Below, piece by piece: positions 1 through 4,886 of a stretch of DNA of 5,659 nucleotides. A program made the translations under genes and the position numbers. A model generated the notes under the pieces. The model was not told the origin of the DNA. It worked only from the letters and a program-made list of their open reading frames with translations, and searched no databases. The DNA is taken from positions 1 to 5,659 of the forward strand of contig JAECRX010000143.1 of the NCBI GenBank assembly GCA_016292335.1. The letters run 5' to 3'. Positions within the stretch are counted from its first letter, which is position 1; each line of letters starts with the position of its first letter. The DNA comes from Candidatus Sifarchaeum subterraneum. GTDB lineage: Archaea > Asgardarchaeota > Sifarchaeia > Sifarchaeales > Sifarchaeaceae.

Positions 1-2
1 AA

Positions 3-536
3 TCTTACGGCATGTCTATGCTGTCTATTGAGATTATTCAGGAAAGGAAAGACATAATTGATTCTTACAATTCCAAAAGCTGTATGTTACTCAATGGAAT
101 AGAAGCAGAAATTGTTTCTGGAGGAAAACTTATTCTACCAGAAGTTCCTAGTGATTTTTTCGACATAATCATTGGATCTGTTCATTTTGGCGTTCATACA
201 AAGACTTGGAAGAATGATTTGATAAAATGTATGAAAAAATACCCCATTGACGTAATTGGACATCCAACAGCCTACGTAAGAGGGTTAAATAGAGAAATTG
301 CTGAAGAAATAGCAAAAACAGCTAGAGACGAAAAAGTAAGCATGGAAATAAATGCTTATTATGGAATTGATAAAAATTTTCTCGAAATATGCAAAGATAA
401 TGATGTAGAGTTTACCATTGGTTCTGACGCACATTCTCTTTCTGAGATATGTAAACTCGAAAATGAAATTAAAATTATGAAAACTTTAGGGCTTAAATTT
501 AGCAAAAAATTCTATTCAACTCATTTGAACAAATAA
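3..536 (+). CDS. PHP-domain metallohydrolase, C-terminal part (5' truncated)
   Basis: The reading frame is open to the left window edge (Ser-Tyr-Gly precede the ATG at 12), so the real start lies outside and that ATG is internal. The visible residues fit the second half of a PHP domain, a polymerase and histidinol-phosphatase-type metal-dependent phosphoesterase. Counting from the ATG at 12: GIEAEI (E31), GSVHFG (H58), GHPTAY (H84), MEINAY (E112) and GSDAHS (D139, H141) are the conserved metal-ligand positions of the family. The N-terminal HxH and TDH motifs would lie upstream; the leading SYG suits the stretch just after TDHS. Likely a cytosolic hydrolase of phosphate esters; histidinol phosphatase or a PolX-like PHP module are the nearest families, and substrate cannot be told. 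The protein ends shortly after the last motif, as usual for stand-alone PHP proteins, so the 3' end looks complete. Family call is firm, specific function is not. Confidence 0.85.
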   Translation, partial: SYGMSMLSIEIIQERKDIIDSYNSKSCMLLNGIEAEIVSGGKLILPEVPSDFFDIIIGSVHFGVHTKTWKNDLIKCMKKYPIDVIGHPTAYVRGLNREIAEEIAKTARDEKVSMEINAYYGIDKNFLEICKDNDVEFTIGSDAHSLSEICKLENEIKIMKTLGLKFSKKFYSTHLNK

Positions 537-576
537 ATTCTAAATTGCTCATTTTTGCACCAAAACAAGCTAGAAT

Positions 577-596
577 GTCCCCCTTTAGGGGTAGAC
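577..596. other. Short GC-rich hairpin in convergent spacer
   Basis: CCCC (580-583), a TTTA loop and GGGG (588-591) form a 4-bp stem, extended by GTC (577-579) against GAC (594-596) across a 2-nt bulge. It lies 40 nt beyond the stop of the PHP gene, with a T6 run at 633-638 farther on. It may help end transcription of that gene, but the T-run is not adjacent to the stem, so the role is uncertain. Confidence 0.3.
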
Positions 597-632
597 GAAT
601 TACAACGTTTACCACCTTATATAAATTAATAA

Positions 633-654
633 TTTTTTCCTCTTTCCCCCCCCC
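633..654. repeat. 22-nt pure pyrimidine tract ending in C9
   Basis: From 633 to 654 the plus strand is only T and C: T6, then a short mixed part, then nine consecutive C residues (646-654). It lies in the spacer between two convergent genes, in otherwise AT-rich DNA. A long mononucleotide run is prone to slippage in cells and to length errors in sequencing. No coding frame crosses it convincingly. Confidence 0.7.
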
Positions 655-778
655 AATTGCTTCAATTCAATTAGTGGACATGCAGTTCACAATAAAATTT
701 ACCTCATTGCCACATGCTTTACCGTAAAAGTTAACAAGTGCTTTTCAACAAAAAAGAGATGGTAGGGTACCCTTCATT

Positions 779-785
779 AAAAAAA
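779..785 (-). terminator. Oligo-T terminator of the longin-like gene
   Basis: Seven A residues on the plus strand read as T7 on the minus strand, about 30 nt past the TGA of the minus-strand gene (stop 815-817). Archaeal RNA polymerase commonly terminates at such T-runs. A 10-nt perfect palindrome, AGGGTACCCT (764-773), follows just beyond. Confidence 0.45.
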
Positions 786-814
786 GATATTGGTTTCTTA
801 ATCTTCAAAAAGTT

Positions 815-1528
815 TCAGCTTTCTTCTGGCTGACTATAGCAATCGATAATGTTCAGTCTTAAAAGTTGTCTCAGGGTTAACGCAAGATCTTGTTCACTCA
901 AAAGTCTAATTCGGTCTTCTAATGTTTCTAATGTGACCAAATCGGTTCTAAGAATGGCAATAACTTCATCTACTCCTTCTTTGGTTATCGTATCGTAAGA
1001 ATGAATAAAAATGCGAAATGCAGCAGAATTTTTCTTAGATATATATATTTTTGCTCCCTTTTCGCCTGTGTGAAAGAAATATTTTGTCTTGTGACCTAAT
1101 AATGTTTTTACATCTCCTATGTCAGCCACTTCTTCGAAAATCAATTCACGGAAGTTTTTGAGAACCACATCTGTTATTCTTGGTACAACTTCTTCTCCAA
1201 TTACTTCTTGCTTAAGTTCTTCACTCAATCGCTCTTCTATCTCGAAAACTGTCTGTGAAAGGGTAGTTTCAAACCGTTTACTCTCTATTCCAGAAACGAT
1301 AACTCCACAGATATGCTGACCAAACCTGTAAAACAAAAATTGATCGCCATATTTCATTGAGATTTCTGAGATTTGTGTTGTTTTTCCTGTAAATGTTGTT
1401 TCCACAACCCCGCTCATTGTATTTAGGAAGCTACTTATTGTATCTTCATCGATGCCATTTTTGATGAATTCTCTTGCAGCTATAACCTTTGAAGTTTTAG
1501 TAGCGAGAATAAAGAAAGACTGCAACAT
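815..1528 (-). CDS. Longin/roadblock-like domain protein with possible C-terminal winged helix
   Basis: A 237-aa soluble protein without signal peptide or membrane segment. Residues 1-110 alternate strands and helices in a longin-like order: a first strand MLQSFFILAT, helix EDTISSFLNTMSG, strands around ISEISMKYGDQFLFYRFG and HICGVIVSG, then a long helix from about 85 to 108. Residues 185-230 (DEVIAILRTD to LRLNIIDCY) have the helix-helix-strand look of a winged helix. Longin and roadblock proteins in eukaryotes and Asgard archaea bind small GTPases or act in vesicle-coat and trafficking complexes, and many Asgard genomes encode versions fused to other small domains. The fold call is by pattern and is not backed by a signature residue. 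The ATG start is supported by GGAGG 12 nt upstream and by the start of the first strand. The gene is divergent from the TIM-barrel gene and shares its promoter region. No partner GTPase is visible nearby. Confidence 0.5.
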   Translation of the reverse strand: MLQSFFILATKTSKVIAAREFIKNGIDEDTISSFLNTMSGVVETTFTGKTTQISEISMKYGDQFLFYRFGQHICGVIVSGIESKRFETTLSQTVFEIEERLSEELKQEVIGEEVVPRITDVVLKNFRELIFEEVADIGDVKTLLGHKTKYFFHTGEKGAKIYISKKNSAAFRIFIHSYDTITKEGVDEVIAILRTDLVTLETLEDRIRLLSEQDLALTLRQLLRLNIIDCYSQPEES

Positions 1529-1540
1529 TCTTATTCCAGT

Positions 1541-1545
1541 CCTCC
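1541..1545 (-). promoter_or_regulatory. Shine-Dalgarno site of the longin-like gene
   Basis: CCTCC on the plus strand reads GGAGG on the minus strand, 12 nt before the ATG at 1528. The spacing is a little long but the match to the 16S rRNA tail is good, and it supports this start codon. Confidence 0.55.
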
Positions 1546-1599
1546 AAATTTTCTTTTCAGATACTCTTAATTATGAGCAAACTGAATTTTCTTATTTTC

Positions 1600-1620
1600 T
1601 ATAAGTGTCACTTACTTATA
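1600..1620. promoter_or_regulatory. Divergent promoter with inverted repeat (candidate operator)
   Basis: TATAAGT (1600-1606) and ACTTATA (1614-1620) are perfect 7-bp inverted arms around a 7-nt spacer. A second palindrome, TAAGTG-T-CACTTA (1602-1614), is nested inside. The left arm reads CTTATAG on the minus strand and can serve as TATA box for the longin-like gene; the right arm, ACTTATATG, can serve the TIM-barrel gene, placing its start near 1643 and giving a leader of about 27 nt. A dimeric regulator bound here would cover both TATA-like elements. The repeat is seen directly; promoter and operator roles are inferred from position. Confidence 0.4.
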
Positions 1621-1669
1621 TGAATATTCACGATTAGAAAAGTTCTTTTAATAGAAAATTTTCTTTTAA

Positions 1670-2428
1670 ATGAGGAAAATGATTTTGGCATCAGAAAGAA
1701 ATTTTAATACCTTTTCTGGAAGGAAAATTCCTGCACTCATGTGTGGTACTTCTCCCTTTATCGGAGCTGGCCAATTCGGCATGAAAGCCTTAGAATATAG
1801 GAAAAGATTTTTCGATTTTCCAGAACGTATGGCTGAAATTTTTGTAGAATTTGGACGATTGGGCATGCCGGGTGCACATTTAATTGGATATCCAACAATT
1901 CTTGAAGCTGCAGAAATAGCACGATCTGAGGGAGAGTTTATTTATACGGGGACTAATACCCCCGGACGCGCAACAATCGAAAGTATCCACCAACTTGGAA
2001 AAGTAGAATGCAAAATAATTTTTGTACATGGAATGTTTGTTGATGATTTCAATATACCTATCATACAAAAATTAGTTGGTGAAATTGAGAATGTAGGTGC
2101 AATACCTGGATTTGCCACCCATGAACCAACCCGAACATTACCGAAAATAATAGAACACAAAGAATCGCTGGGAGCAAAAGCATTACTTGTTCCAGTCAAT
2201 CCGCTTGGTTATGCAATGGATAATAACGTAAATGAGACTGTTGAATTAATGGAAAAATGCGGATTAGATATTGTGGCGATGAAACCGTTGGCGGCTGGAA
2301 GAATCCCACCTGAAGAAGGATTCAAATTTGCTTTAACTCAGCCTAATGTAAAAGCGGTTACAGTTGGGATTTCCTCCAAAGATCAAGTAGAGTCAACAGT
2401 TTCAGCTTTCATGTCTATATTTCAATAA
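1670..2428 (+). CDS. TIM-barrel protein, aldo/keto-reductase-like C-terminus
   Basis: A 252-aa soluble protein. The segment MKPLAAGRIPPEEGFKFALTQPNVKAVTVGISSKDQVEST (residues 204-243) follows the order of an aldo/keto reductase C-terminal half: a KPL-G strand-loop, the helix with FALTQP, a V-strand and the GISS-QVE phosphate-binding helix. The N-terminus carries a distinctive CGTSPFIGAGQFG (25-37), and the middle has VHGMFVDD (119-126) and ATHEPTRT (149-156). I do not see the classical catalytic Asp-Tyr-Lys-His tetrad in its usual order, and at 252 aa it is shorter than most AKRs (about 280-330). It may be a non-redox barrel relative or an enzyme with another chemistry. Start: ATG 1670 gives MRKM; a second in-frame ATG at 1679 follows GAGG too closely for a good Shine-Dalgarno site, so 1670 is kept. 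It is transcribed divergently from the longin-like gene and ends in a good intrinsic terminator. Confidence 0.65.
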   Translation: MRKMILASERNFNTFSGRKIPALMCGTSPFIGAGQFGMKALEYRKRFFDFPERMAEIFVEFGRLGMPGAHLIGYPTILEAAEIARSEGEFIYTGTNTPGRATIESIHQLGKVECKIIFVHGMFVDDFNIPIIQKLVGEIENVGAIPGFATHEPTRTLPKIIEHKESLGAKALLVPVNPLGYAMDNNVNETVELMEKCGLDIVAMKPLAAGRIPPEEGFKFALTQPNVKAVTVGISSKDQVESTVSAFMSIFQ

Positions 2429-2430
2429 TA

Positions 2431-2460
2431 AATTCTAAATAGAATTATTTTTAATCTTTT
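2431..2460 (+). terminator. Intrinsic terminator of the TIM-barrel gene
   Basis: AATTCT (2431-2436) and AGAATT (2441-2446) form a 6-bp hairpin with a 4-nt loop three bases after the TAA, followed by a T5 run (2448-2452) and another T4 at 2457-2460. The hairpin is AT-only except for one G-C pair, so the T-rich tail is probably the main signal. Confidence 0.5.
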
Positions 2461-2467
2461 AACATAC

Positions 2468-2645
2468 CCACACATTCTCTTTAAGAGACAAGTAGCCTTC
2501 CTTTTTCAGAAAATATGTGGTCTTTCCTTTTCTATAAAAGGATAGGGATATGTGGAGATACACTGCTTCTGTTTTAAGATAAAATTGATGGTTGTCTTTG
2601 AAAGTATATTATTTCAAAGAATGCTGGCTTCAACAAGTGTGTATC
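2468..2645. other. Cluster of nested inverted repeats, candidate structured RNA
   Basis: No intact gene is seen here, but several perfect inverted repeats occur and can all form at once: CCACA (2468-2472) with TGTGG (2516-2520), enclosing TCTCT-TTA-AGAGA (2476-2488); TCCTTTT-CTAT-AAAAGGA (2525-2542, 7 bp); GATACAC (2557-2563) with GTGTATC (2639-2645), enclosing TCTTTGAAA (2595-2603) with TTTCAAAGA (2612-2620, 9 bp). An ATATGTGG direct repeat (2513-2520 and 2548-2555) brackets the second hairpin and allows an alternative first stem. It could be a non-coding RNA, a long 3' untranslated region or a processed spacer, on either strand. I do not recognise a known RNA family. Confidence 0.35.
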
Positions 2646-2673
2646 AGCAAGATGACCAGGATCACTAAGTCTA

Positions 2674-2790
2674 TCAAATTGTAAGAGGAACCAGATTTTT
2701 GGAATATTCTGTCAGCACTTTATGTCCCTCTTCCGTTACTAGTATGGTGTCAGAAAGTCGCATTCCACAGGTTCCCGATATATTTAGTCG
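2674..2790 (-). pseudogene. Relic of an M24-family (Xaa-Pro peptidase-like) gene, C-terminus only
   Basis: Read on the minus strand from about 2787 to the TGA at 2676-2674, the frame gives about 37 residues that contain SGTCGMRLSDTILVTEEG and end in VLTEYSKNLVPLTI. This matches the last strands of pita-bread-fold M24 proteins (Xaa-Pro dipeptidase, aminopeptidase P and relatives), in which a G-R-(E/S)DT-(V/I)LVTE-G motif is followed by a short LT tail. In-frame stop TAG lies just upstream (near 2798), and I find no continuation of the fold in any frame up to 3079. So the metal-site residues and the rest of the barrel are gone and the fragment cannot be active. The natural stop and intact tail show a 5' deletion or long decay of the rest. 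The plus-strand frame across the same bases is a shadow. Confidence 0.6.
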
Positions 2791-2920
2791 AAAGTACTAT
2801 ACAAGGAAAAATAGGTTAACTTTTGCGGATACTTTTTCTAGAAAATTTATATTGATAAACAATCAAATACATCATTTAAGGTTAAATTCACACAAATAAT
2901 ATCGTCAAAGCTTAGCTCAA

Positions 2921-2928
2921 TATAAATA
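2921..2928 (+). promoter_or_regulatory. TATA-like box upstream of the repeat-bearing longin-like gene
   Basis: TATAAATA stands about 155 nt before the TTG start of the next gene and would place transcription start near 2950, giving a leader of about 130 nt. A closer AT-rich element, TTATATAATAAA (3057-3068), is too near the start codon to allow the Shine-Dalgarno site to be transcribed. Such sequences are common in AT-rich DNA, so this is tentative. Confidence 0.3.
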
Positions 2929-2993
2929 GAATTTGAGATACCTCAAGTTCGTTACATGAAAAAACACCCCATTATCTTGCAAACTAAGTGAAA

Positions 2994-3019
2994 AGAGGGG
3001 AAGTAAGGAAATCCCCTCT
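2994..3019. other. GC-rich hairpin in the leader before the longin-like gene
   Basis: AGAGGGGA (2994-3001) and TCCCCTCT (3012-3019) make a perfect 8-bp stem with a 10-nt loop, striking in AT-rich DNA. AACTAAGT (2982-2989) can pair with ACTTA-CTA-GTT (3030-3040) around it, with a 3-nt bulge. On the minus strand the hairpin is followed by TTTT, so it could instead end transcription from the right. Its position 60 nt before a TTG start makes a leader element possible. Confidence 0.4.
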
Positions 3020-3067
3020 AACACAGAAAACTTACTAGTTACGTTCGAAAATTAAATTATATAATAA

Positions 3068-3082
3068 AAGGGATCAGTATTG
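3068..3082 (+). promoter_or_regulatory. Shine-Dalgarno site and TTG start codon
   Basis: AAGGGA (3068-3073) ends 6 nt before TTG (3080-3082). In-frame TAA at 3065-3067 closes the frame upstream, and the only nearby ATG (3087) is in another frame with a stop after about 37 codons. TTG is therefore the best start, and it also begins the first strand of the predicted fold. Confidence 0.6.
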
Positions 3083-3937
3083 ATTCATGGTATTTATGTT
3101 GCTTATAAGGGAAAGTCTATTGTCGAGTTTGGAATCGATCGCTCCCAAATTGATAATGACCTTCTCTTTGAAATATTATTCGAAAATCATACATCTGATA
3201 TATTAAATTTAGGGAAGGCAGTCCGGGATGTTTATGGTAAGAAATTCAAATATTCATTTTTTCAATGCGAAAGAGTTCCCCTATTGATGAGTTTCATTAT
3301 TGACATTGATGATGCTCGTTCTGAATATGAAAGTATTGCAGAAAAAATTAATAATAAATTGGCGAACTTTGAAGATCTTTTTGAAGATTTTGAAGGTGAT
3401 CCAGGGAGAGTTCAATTGATTTTCAGTTATATTTTGTCCAATATCCCTTGCAATCGCATAGAGGTGAGAAGGGGAGAGTTTTGTTGTTCTCTATTAGAAA
3501 AAGCAATTGAAAAAAAATATTTAACCGCTTGTAATCTCTTGAACCTTATGGACTGCATAAGAGAAAAGAACAAATTTGATCAAATAGTTCAATTAGGATT
3601 GGCCTTTCTTCCCTTTGAACAAGAGTTTCCTCAAGTAGAAAATTTCTCAACTTCATTTTTAAAGTCCGAATCTATTTTTCCACATTTGTGGAAACGTTTT
3701 GCAATGGATATCCCACAAATTGGCCTCAACCCTCCTTCGGAAGAATTATATAATTTTATTATGGAAGCTATCGAACAAAAAATTCAAGAAGAAAGAGAAC
3801 TAACTGAAAAAATTATTGAACTTACCTTATCATTCCTTCCCTTTGAACAAGATTTACAAAAAATGGAACCTAGACGTGAACTAAAAGAGATTTTCGATTT
3901 CGTTAAAAAAAGTCTAGAAAATCACATCGTGGGATGA
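3080..3937 (+). CDS. Longin-like N-domain protein with duplicated FLPFEQ motif
   Basis: A 285-aa, charged, soluble protein with no membrane segment. Residues 1-100 fit a longin-like order: strands HGIYVAYKG and SIVEFGI, a helix around DNDLLFEILFEN, strands FKYSFFQCE and PLLMSFIIDI, then the helix DDARSEYESIAEKINNKL. Residues 105-285 are mostly helical and not recognised; within them LAFLPFEQE (174-182) recurs as LSFLPFEQD (250-258), 76 residues apart, each following a charged helix, which suggests two copies of a helical unit. Several cysteines (63, 124, 135, 136, 151, 159) are present but no metal motif. Longin domains serve small-GTPase and trafficking complexes in eukaryotes and are frequent in Asgard archaea, so a role at that interface is possible. 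Start is TTG with a good Shine-Dalgarno site. No neighbour is close enough for an operon. The longin call is a pattern judgement; the C-terminal part has no assignment. Confidence 0.5.
   Translation: MIHGIYVAYKGKSIVEFGIDRSQIDNDLLFEILFENHTSDILNLGKAVRDVYGKKFKYSFFQCERVPLLMSFIIDIDDARSEYESIAEKINNKLANFEDLFEDFEGDPGRVQLIFSYILSNIPCNRIEVRRGEFCCSLLEKAIEKKYLTACNLLNLMDCIREKNKFDQIVQLGLAFLPFEQEFPQVENFSTSFLKSESIFPHLWKRFAMDIPQIGLNPPSEELYNFIMEAIEQKIQEERELTEKIIELTLSFLPFEQDLQKMEPRRELKEIFDFVKKSLENHIVG
3608..3852 (+). repeat. Internal repeat, 17-nt identical copies at 3608-3624 and 3836-3852
   Basis: The same 17 bases, CTTCCCTTTGAACAAGA, occur twice in the same frame, 228 nt (76 codons) apart, and encode the FLPFEQ core in both copies. 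Outside this core the two units differ (EFPQVE against DLQKME), so identity is limited to the motif. This fits either strong constraint on the motif or a recent partial conversion between copies. Confidence 0.75.
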
Positions 3938-3963
3938 TTCACATTTATCATAAAGACATGATA

Positions 3964-3969
3964 TTTTTT
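3964..3969 (+). terminator. Oligo-T terminator after the repeat-bearing longin-like gene
   Basis: T6 lies 27 nt beyond the TGA and a T8 run follows at 4053-4060. There is no clear stem before either, so these fit the archaeal oligo-T type rather than a hairpin terminator. Confidence 0.4.
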
Positions 3970-4266
3970 CAAAATTGAGATAAACCTTAATTCTTATCGT
4001 GTTTGAATGGCTGAAGAATGAACTTTAATGAGTTTTAACTTTGAACTTTAGCTTTTTTTTCTCCCACATCCTTATGCATATAAATGAACAATTGACTTTT
4101 TTGCCTTCCAGACATACTCATTAATATCCCAACAAACGCAAAATCGCTAAATATCTGCCATCTTCTAATAATTAATAATATTTCAGTTAAATCTGTTTTT
4201 TTTACAAACTTCTTGTTCCAAAACTATATCTAATATTGGTTATTACTGTTTGTGCTTGCCTTTAGC

Positions 4267-4280
4267 GATATAATTAATAA
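4267..4280 (+). promoter_or_regulatory. TATA-like box of the AhpD-like gene
   Basis: GATATAATTAATAA lies about 55 nt before the ATG and would set transcription start near 4297, leaving a leader of about 34 nt that includes the ribosome binding site. A second AT element at 4289-4297 would be too close to keep that site in the transcript. Confidence 0.35.
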
Positions 4281-4316
4281 GCGGTAATCTATAATTAGAC
4301 ATGATGATTATTATTT

Positions 4317-4327
4317 AAGGAGATGAT
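4317..4327 (+). promoter_or_regulatory. Very strong Shine-Dalgarno site of the AhpD-like gene
   Basis: AAGGAGATGAT matches the complement of the 16S rRNA tail (AAGGAGGTGAT) at all but one position, with the core AAGGAG 8 nt before the ATG. It is the best ribosome binding site in the window and suggests high translation. Confidence 0.75.
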
Positions 4328-4330
4328 TAC

Positions 4331-4714
4331 ATGGAAGATATGAATTTAACCTTAGAAGAAGTTTATCATAGTTTAAGAGCTTTTGGCAAAGAATACCCAG
4401 AAATAATAGAAGCTTTCGGAAGCTTTATGGGCGAAGTAGAAAAGGAAGGTGCCCTTTCAACTAAAGTCAAGGAATTAATAAGTATCGCGTTATCTATTGT
4501 AACCAAATGTAAATGGTGTATAGCTTTTCATGTAAAAAATGCATTAGATTCTGGAGCAACTAGAGAGGAAATACTAGAAGCTTGCTTTGTTGCTGCTTTA
4601 ATGGGCGGAGGACCTGCTTTAATGTATTCGCAATTAGTTTTAAAGGCACTCAATGATTATAAACTAGAAGATATTAGCTCTGGACAACAGCCTCAAAGTG
4701 TTACATCAACTTAA
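4331..4714 (+). CDS. Carboxymuconolactone decarboxylase / AhpD-family protein
   Basis: A 127-aa all-helical protein of the CMD/AhpD fold at normal length for a single-domain member. The active-site stretch is complete: E48 in KVKELISIALS, then C60-K-W-C63 and H67 in CKWCIAFHVKNALDSGATREEI, giving the CxxCxxxH motif with the typical following GATREEI helix. MGGGPALMYS (91-100) is characteristic of one large subfamily of uncharacterised CMD proteins. AhpD proteins use the CxxC pair for thiol-disulfide exchange and peroxide reduction, whereas true gamma-carboxymuconolactone decarboxylases lack this pair, so a redox role is the better guess than aromatic degradation. Likely cytosolic and oligomeric. 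The very strong Shine-Dalgarno site fixes the start. The final 12 residues (SSGQQPQSVTST) look disordered. It is a single gene, convergent with the ThDP enzyme gene; no peroxiredoxin lies in the window. Confidence 0.88.
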   Translation: MEDMNLTLEEVYHSLRAFGKEYPEIIEAFGSFMGEVEKEGALSTKVKELISIALSIVTKCKWCIAFHVKNALDSGATREEILEACFVAALMGGGPALMYSQLVLKALNDYKLEDISSGQQPQSVTST

Positions 4715-4822
4715 TAGAACAATGGGGTTAATTTATCTTAGATTGAAGATATTAAATTGTAAATGGAGAATACTGAAAGGAAATAGGAGTTTCCGACCAA
4801 GTTCATCCAGAAGCCTCTTCCA

Positions 4823-4835
4823 TTTTTTGTTTTTT
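4823..4835 (+). terminator. Oligo-T terminator downstream of the AhpD-like gene
   Basis: Two T6 runs separated by one G stand about 110 nt past the stop. A small GGAAA/TTTCC hairpin (4779-4794) lies between. The long distance makes the link tentative. Confidence 0.35.
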
Positions 4836-4886
4836 GATCAATTAAAAGATATTACGAGAGCGACCAAGTATCGACTTTAAGATATA

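Larger units (their letters stand above)
3938..4330. other. AT-rich spacer without a gene
   Basis: No frame here looks coding and no RNA gene is recognised. The spacer holds several T-runs: T6 at 3964-3969, T8 at 4053-4060 and T8 at 4196-4203. ATCGCTAAA (4143-4151) and TTTAGCGAT (4261-4269) are a 9-bp inverted pair 109 nt apart, which may be chance. The last 65 bases form the promoter and ribosome binding site of the AhpD-like gene. Confidence 0.5.

Noticed and set aside
597..632. Minus-strand TATA-like sequence (TTTATATAAG) that could drive an antisense transcript toward the PHP gene
   Set aside because: Such sequences are frequent in AT-rich DNA and no transcript or gene downstream supports it.
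545..727. 60-codon plus-strand frame starting at TTG
   Set aside because: It crosses the C9 tract, has no ribosome binding site and an unusual proline/serine-rich composition, and lies in a convergent spacer. No recognisable family.
1119..1319. 66-codon plus-strand frame inside the minus-strand longin-like gene
   Set aside because: Serine/threonine-rich translation typical of an antisense shadow of a real gene.
1880..2199. Two minus-strand frames inside the TIM-barrel gene
   Set aside because: They are antisense to a well-supported coding region and show no protein family features.
2699..2899. 66-codon plus-strand frame
   Set aside because: Its first third is antisense to the M24 relic and the rest has no family features or ribosome binding site; it is a shadow.
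4143..4269. 9-bp inverted repeat ATCGCTAAA / TTTAGCGAT across the spacer before the AhpD-like gene
   Set aside because: Arms are 109 nt apart and a match of this length is expected by chance at an appreciable rate in a spacer of this size.
4301..4307. ATGATGA, a match to the C box of archaeal C/D guide RNAs
   Set aside because: No D box, C' or D' at fitting distance; the stretch is the leader of the AhpD-like gene.
4698..4880. 60-codon plus-strand frame overlapping the end of the AhpD-like gene
   Set aside because: No Shine-Dalgarno site, out of frame with the gene, and it crosses the T6-G-T6 terminator-like run.
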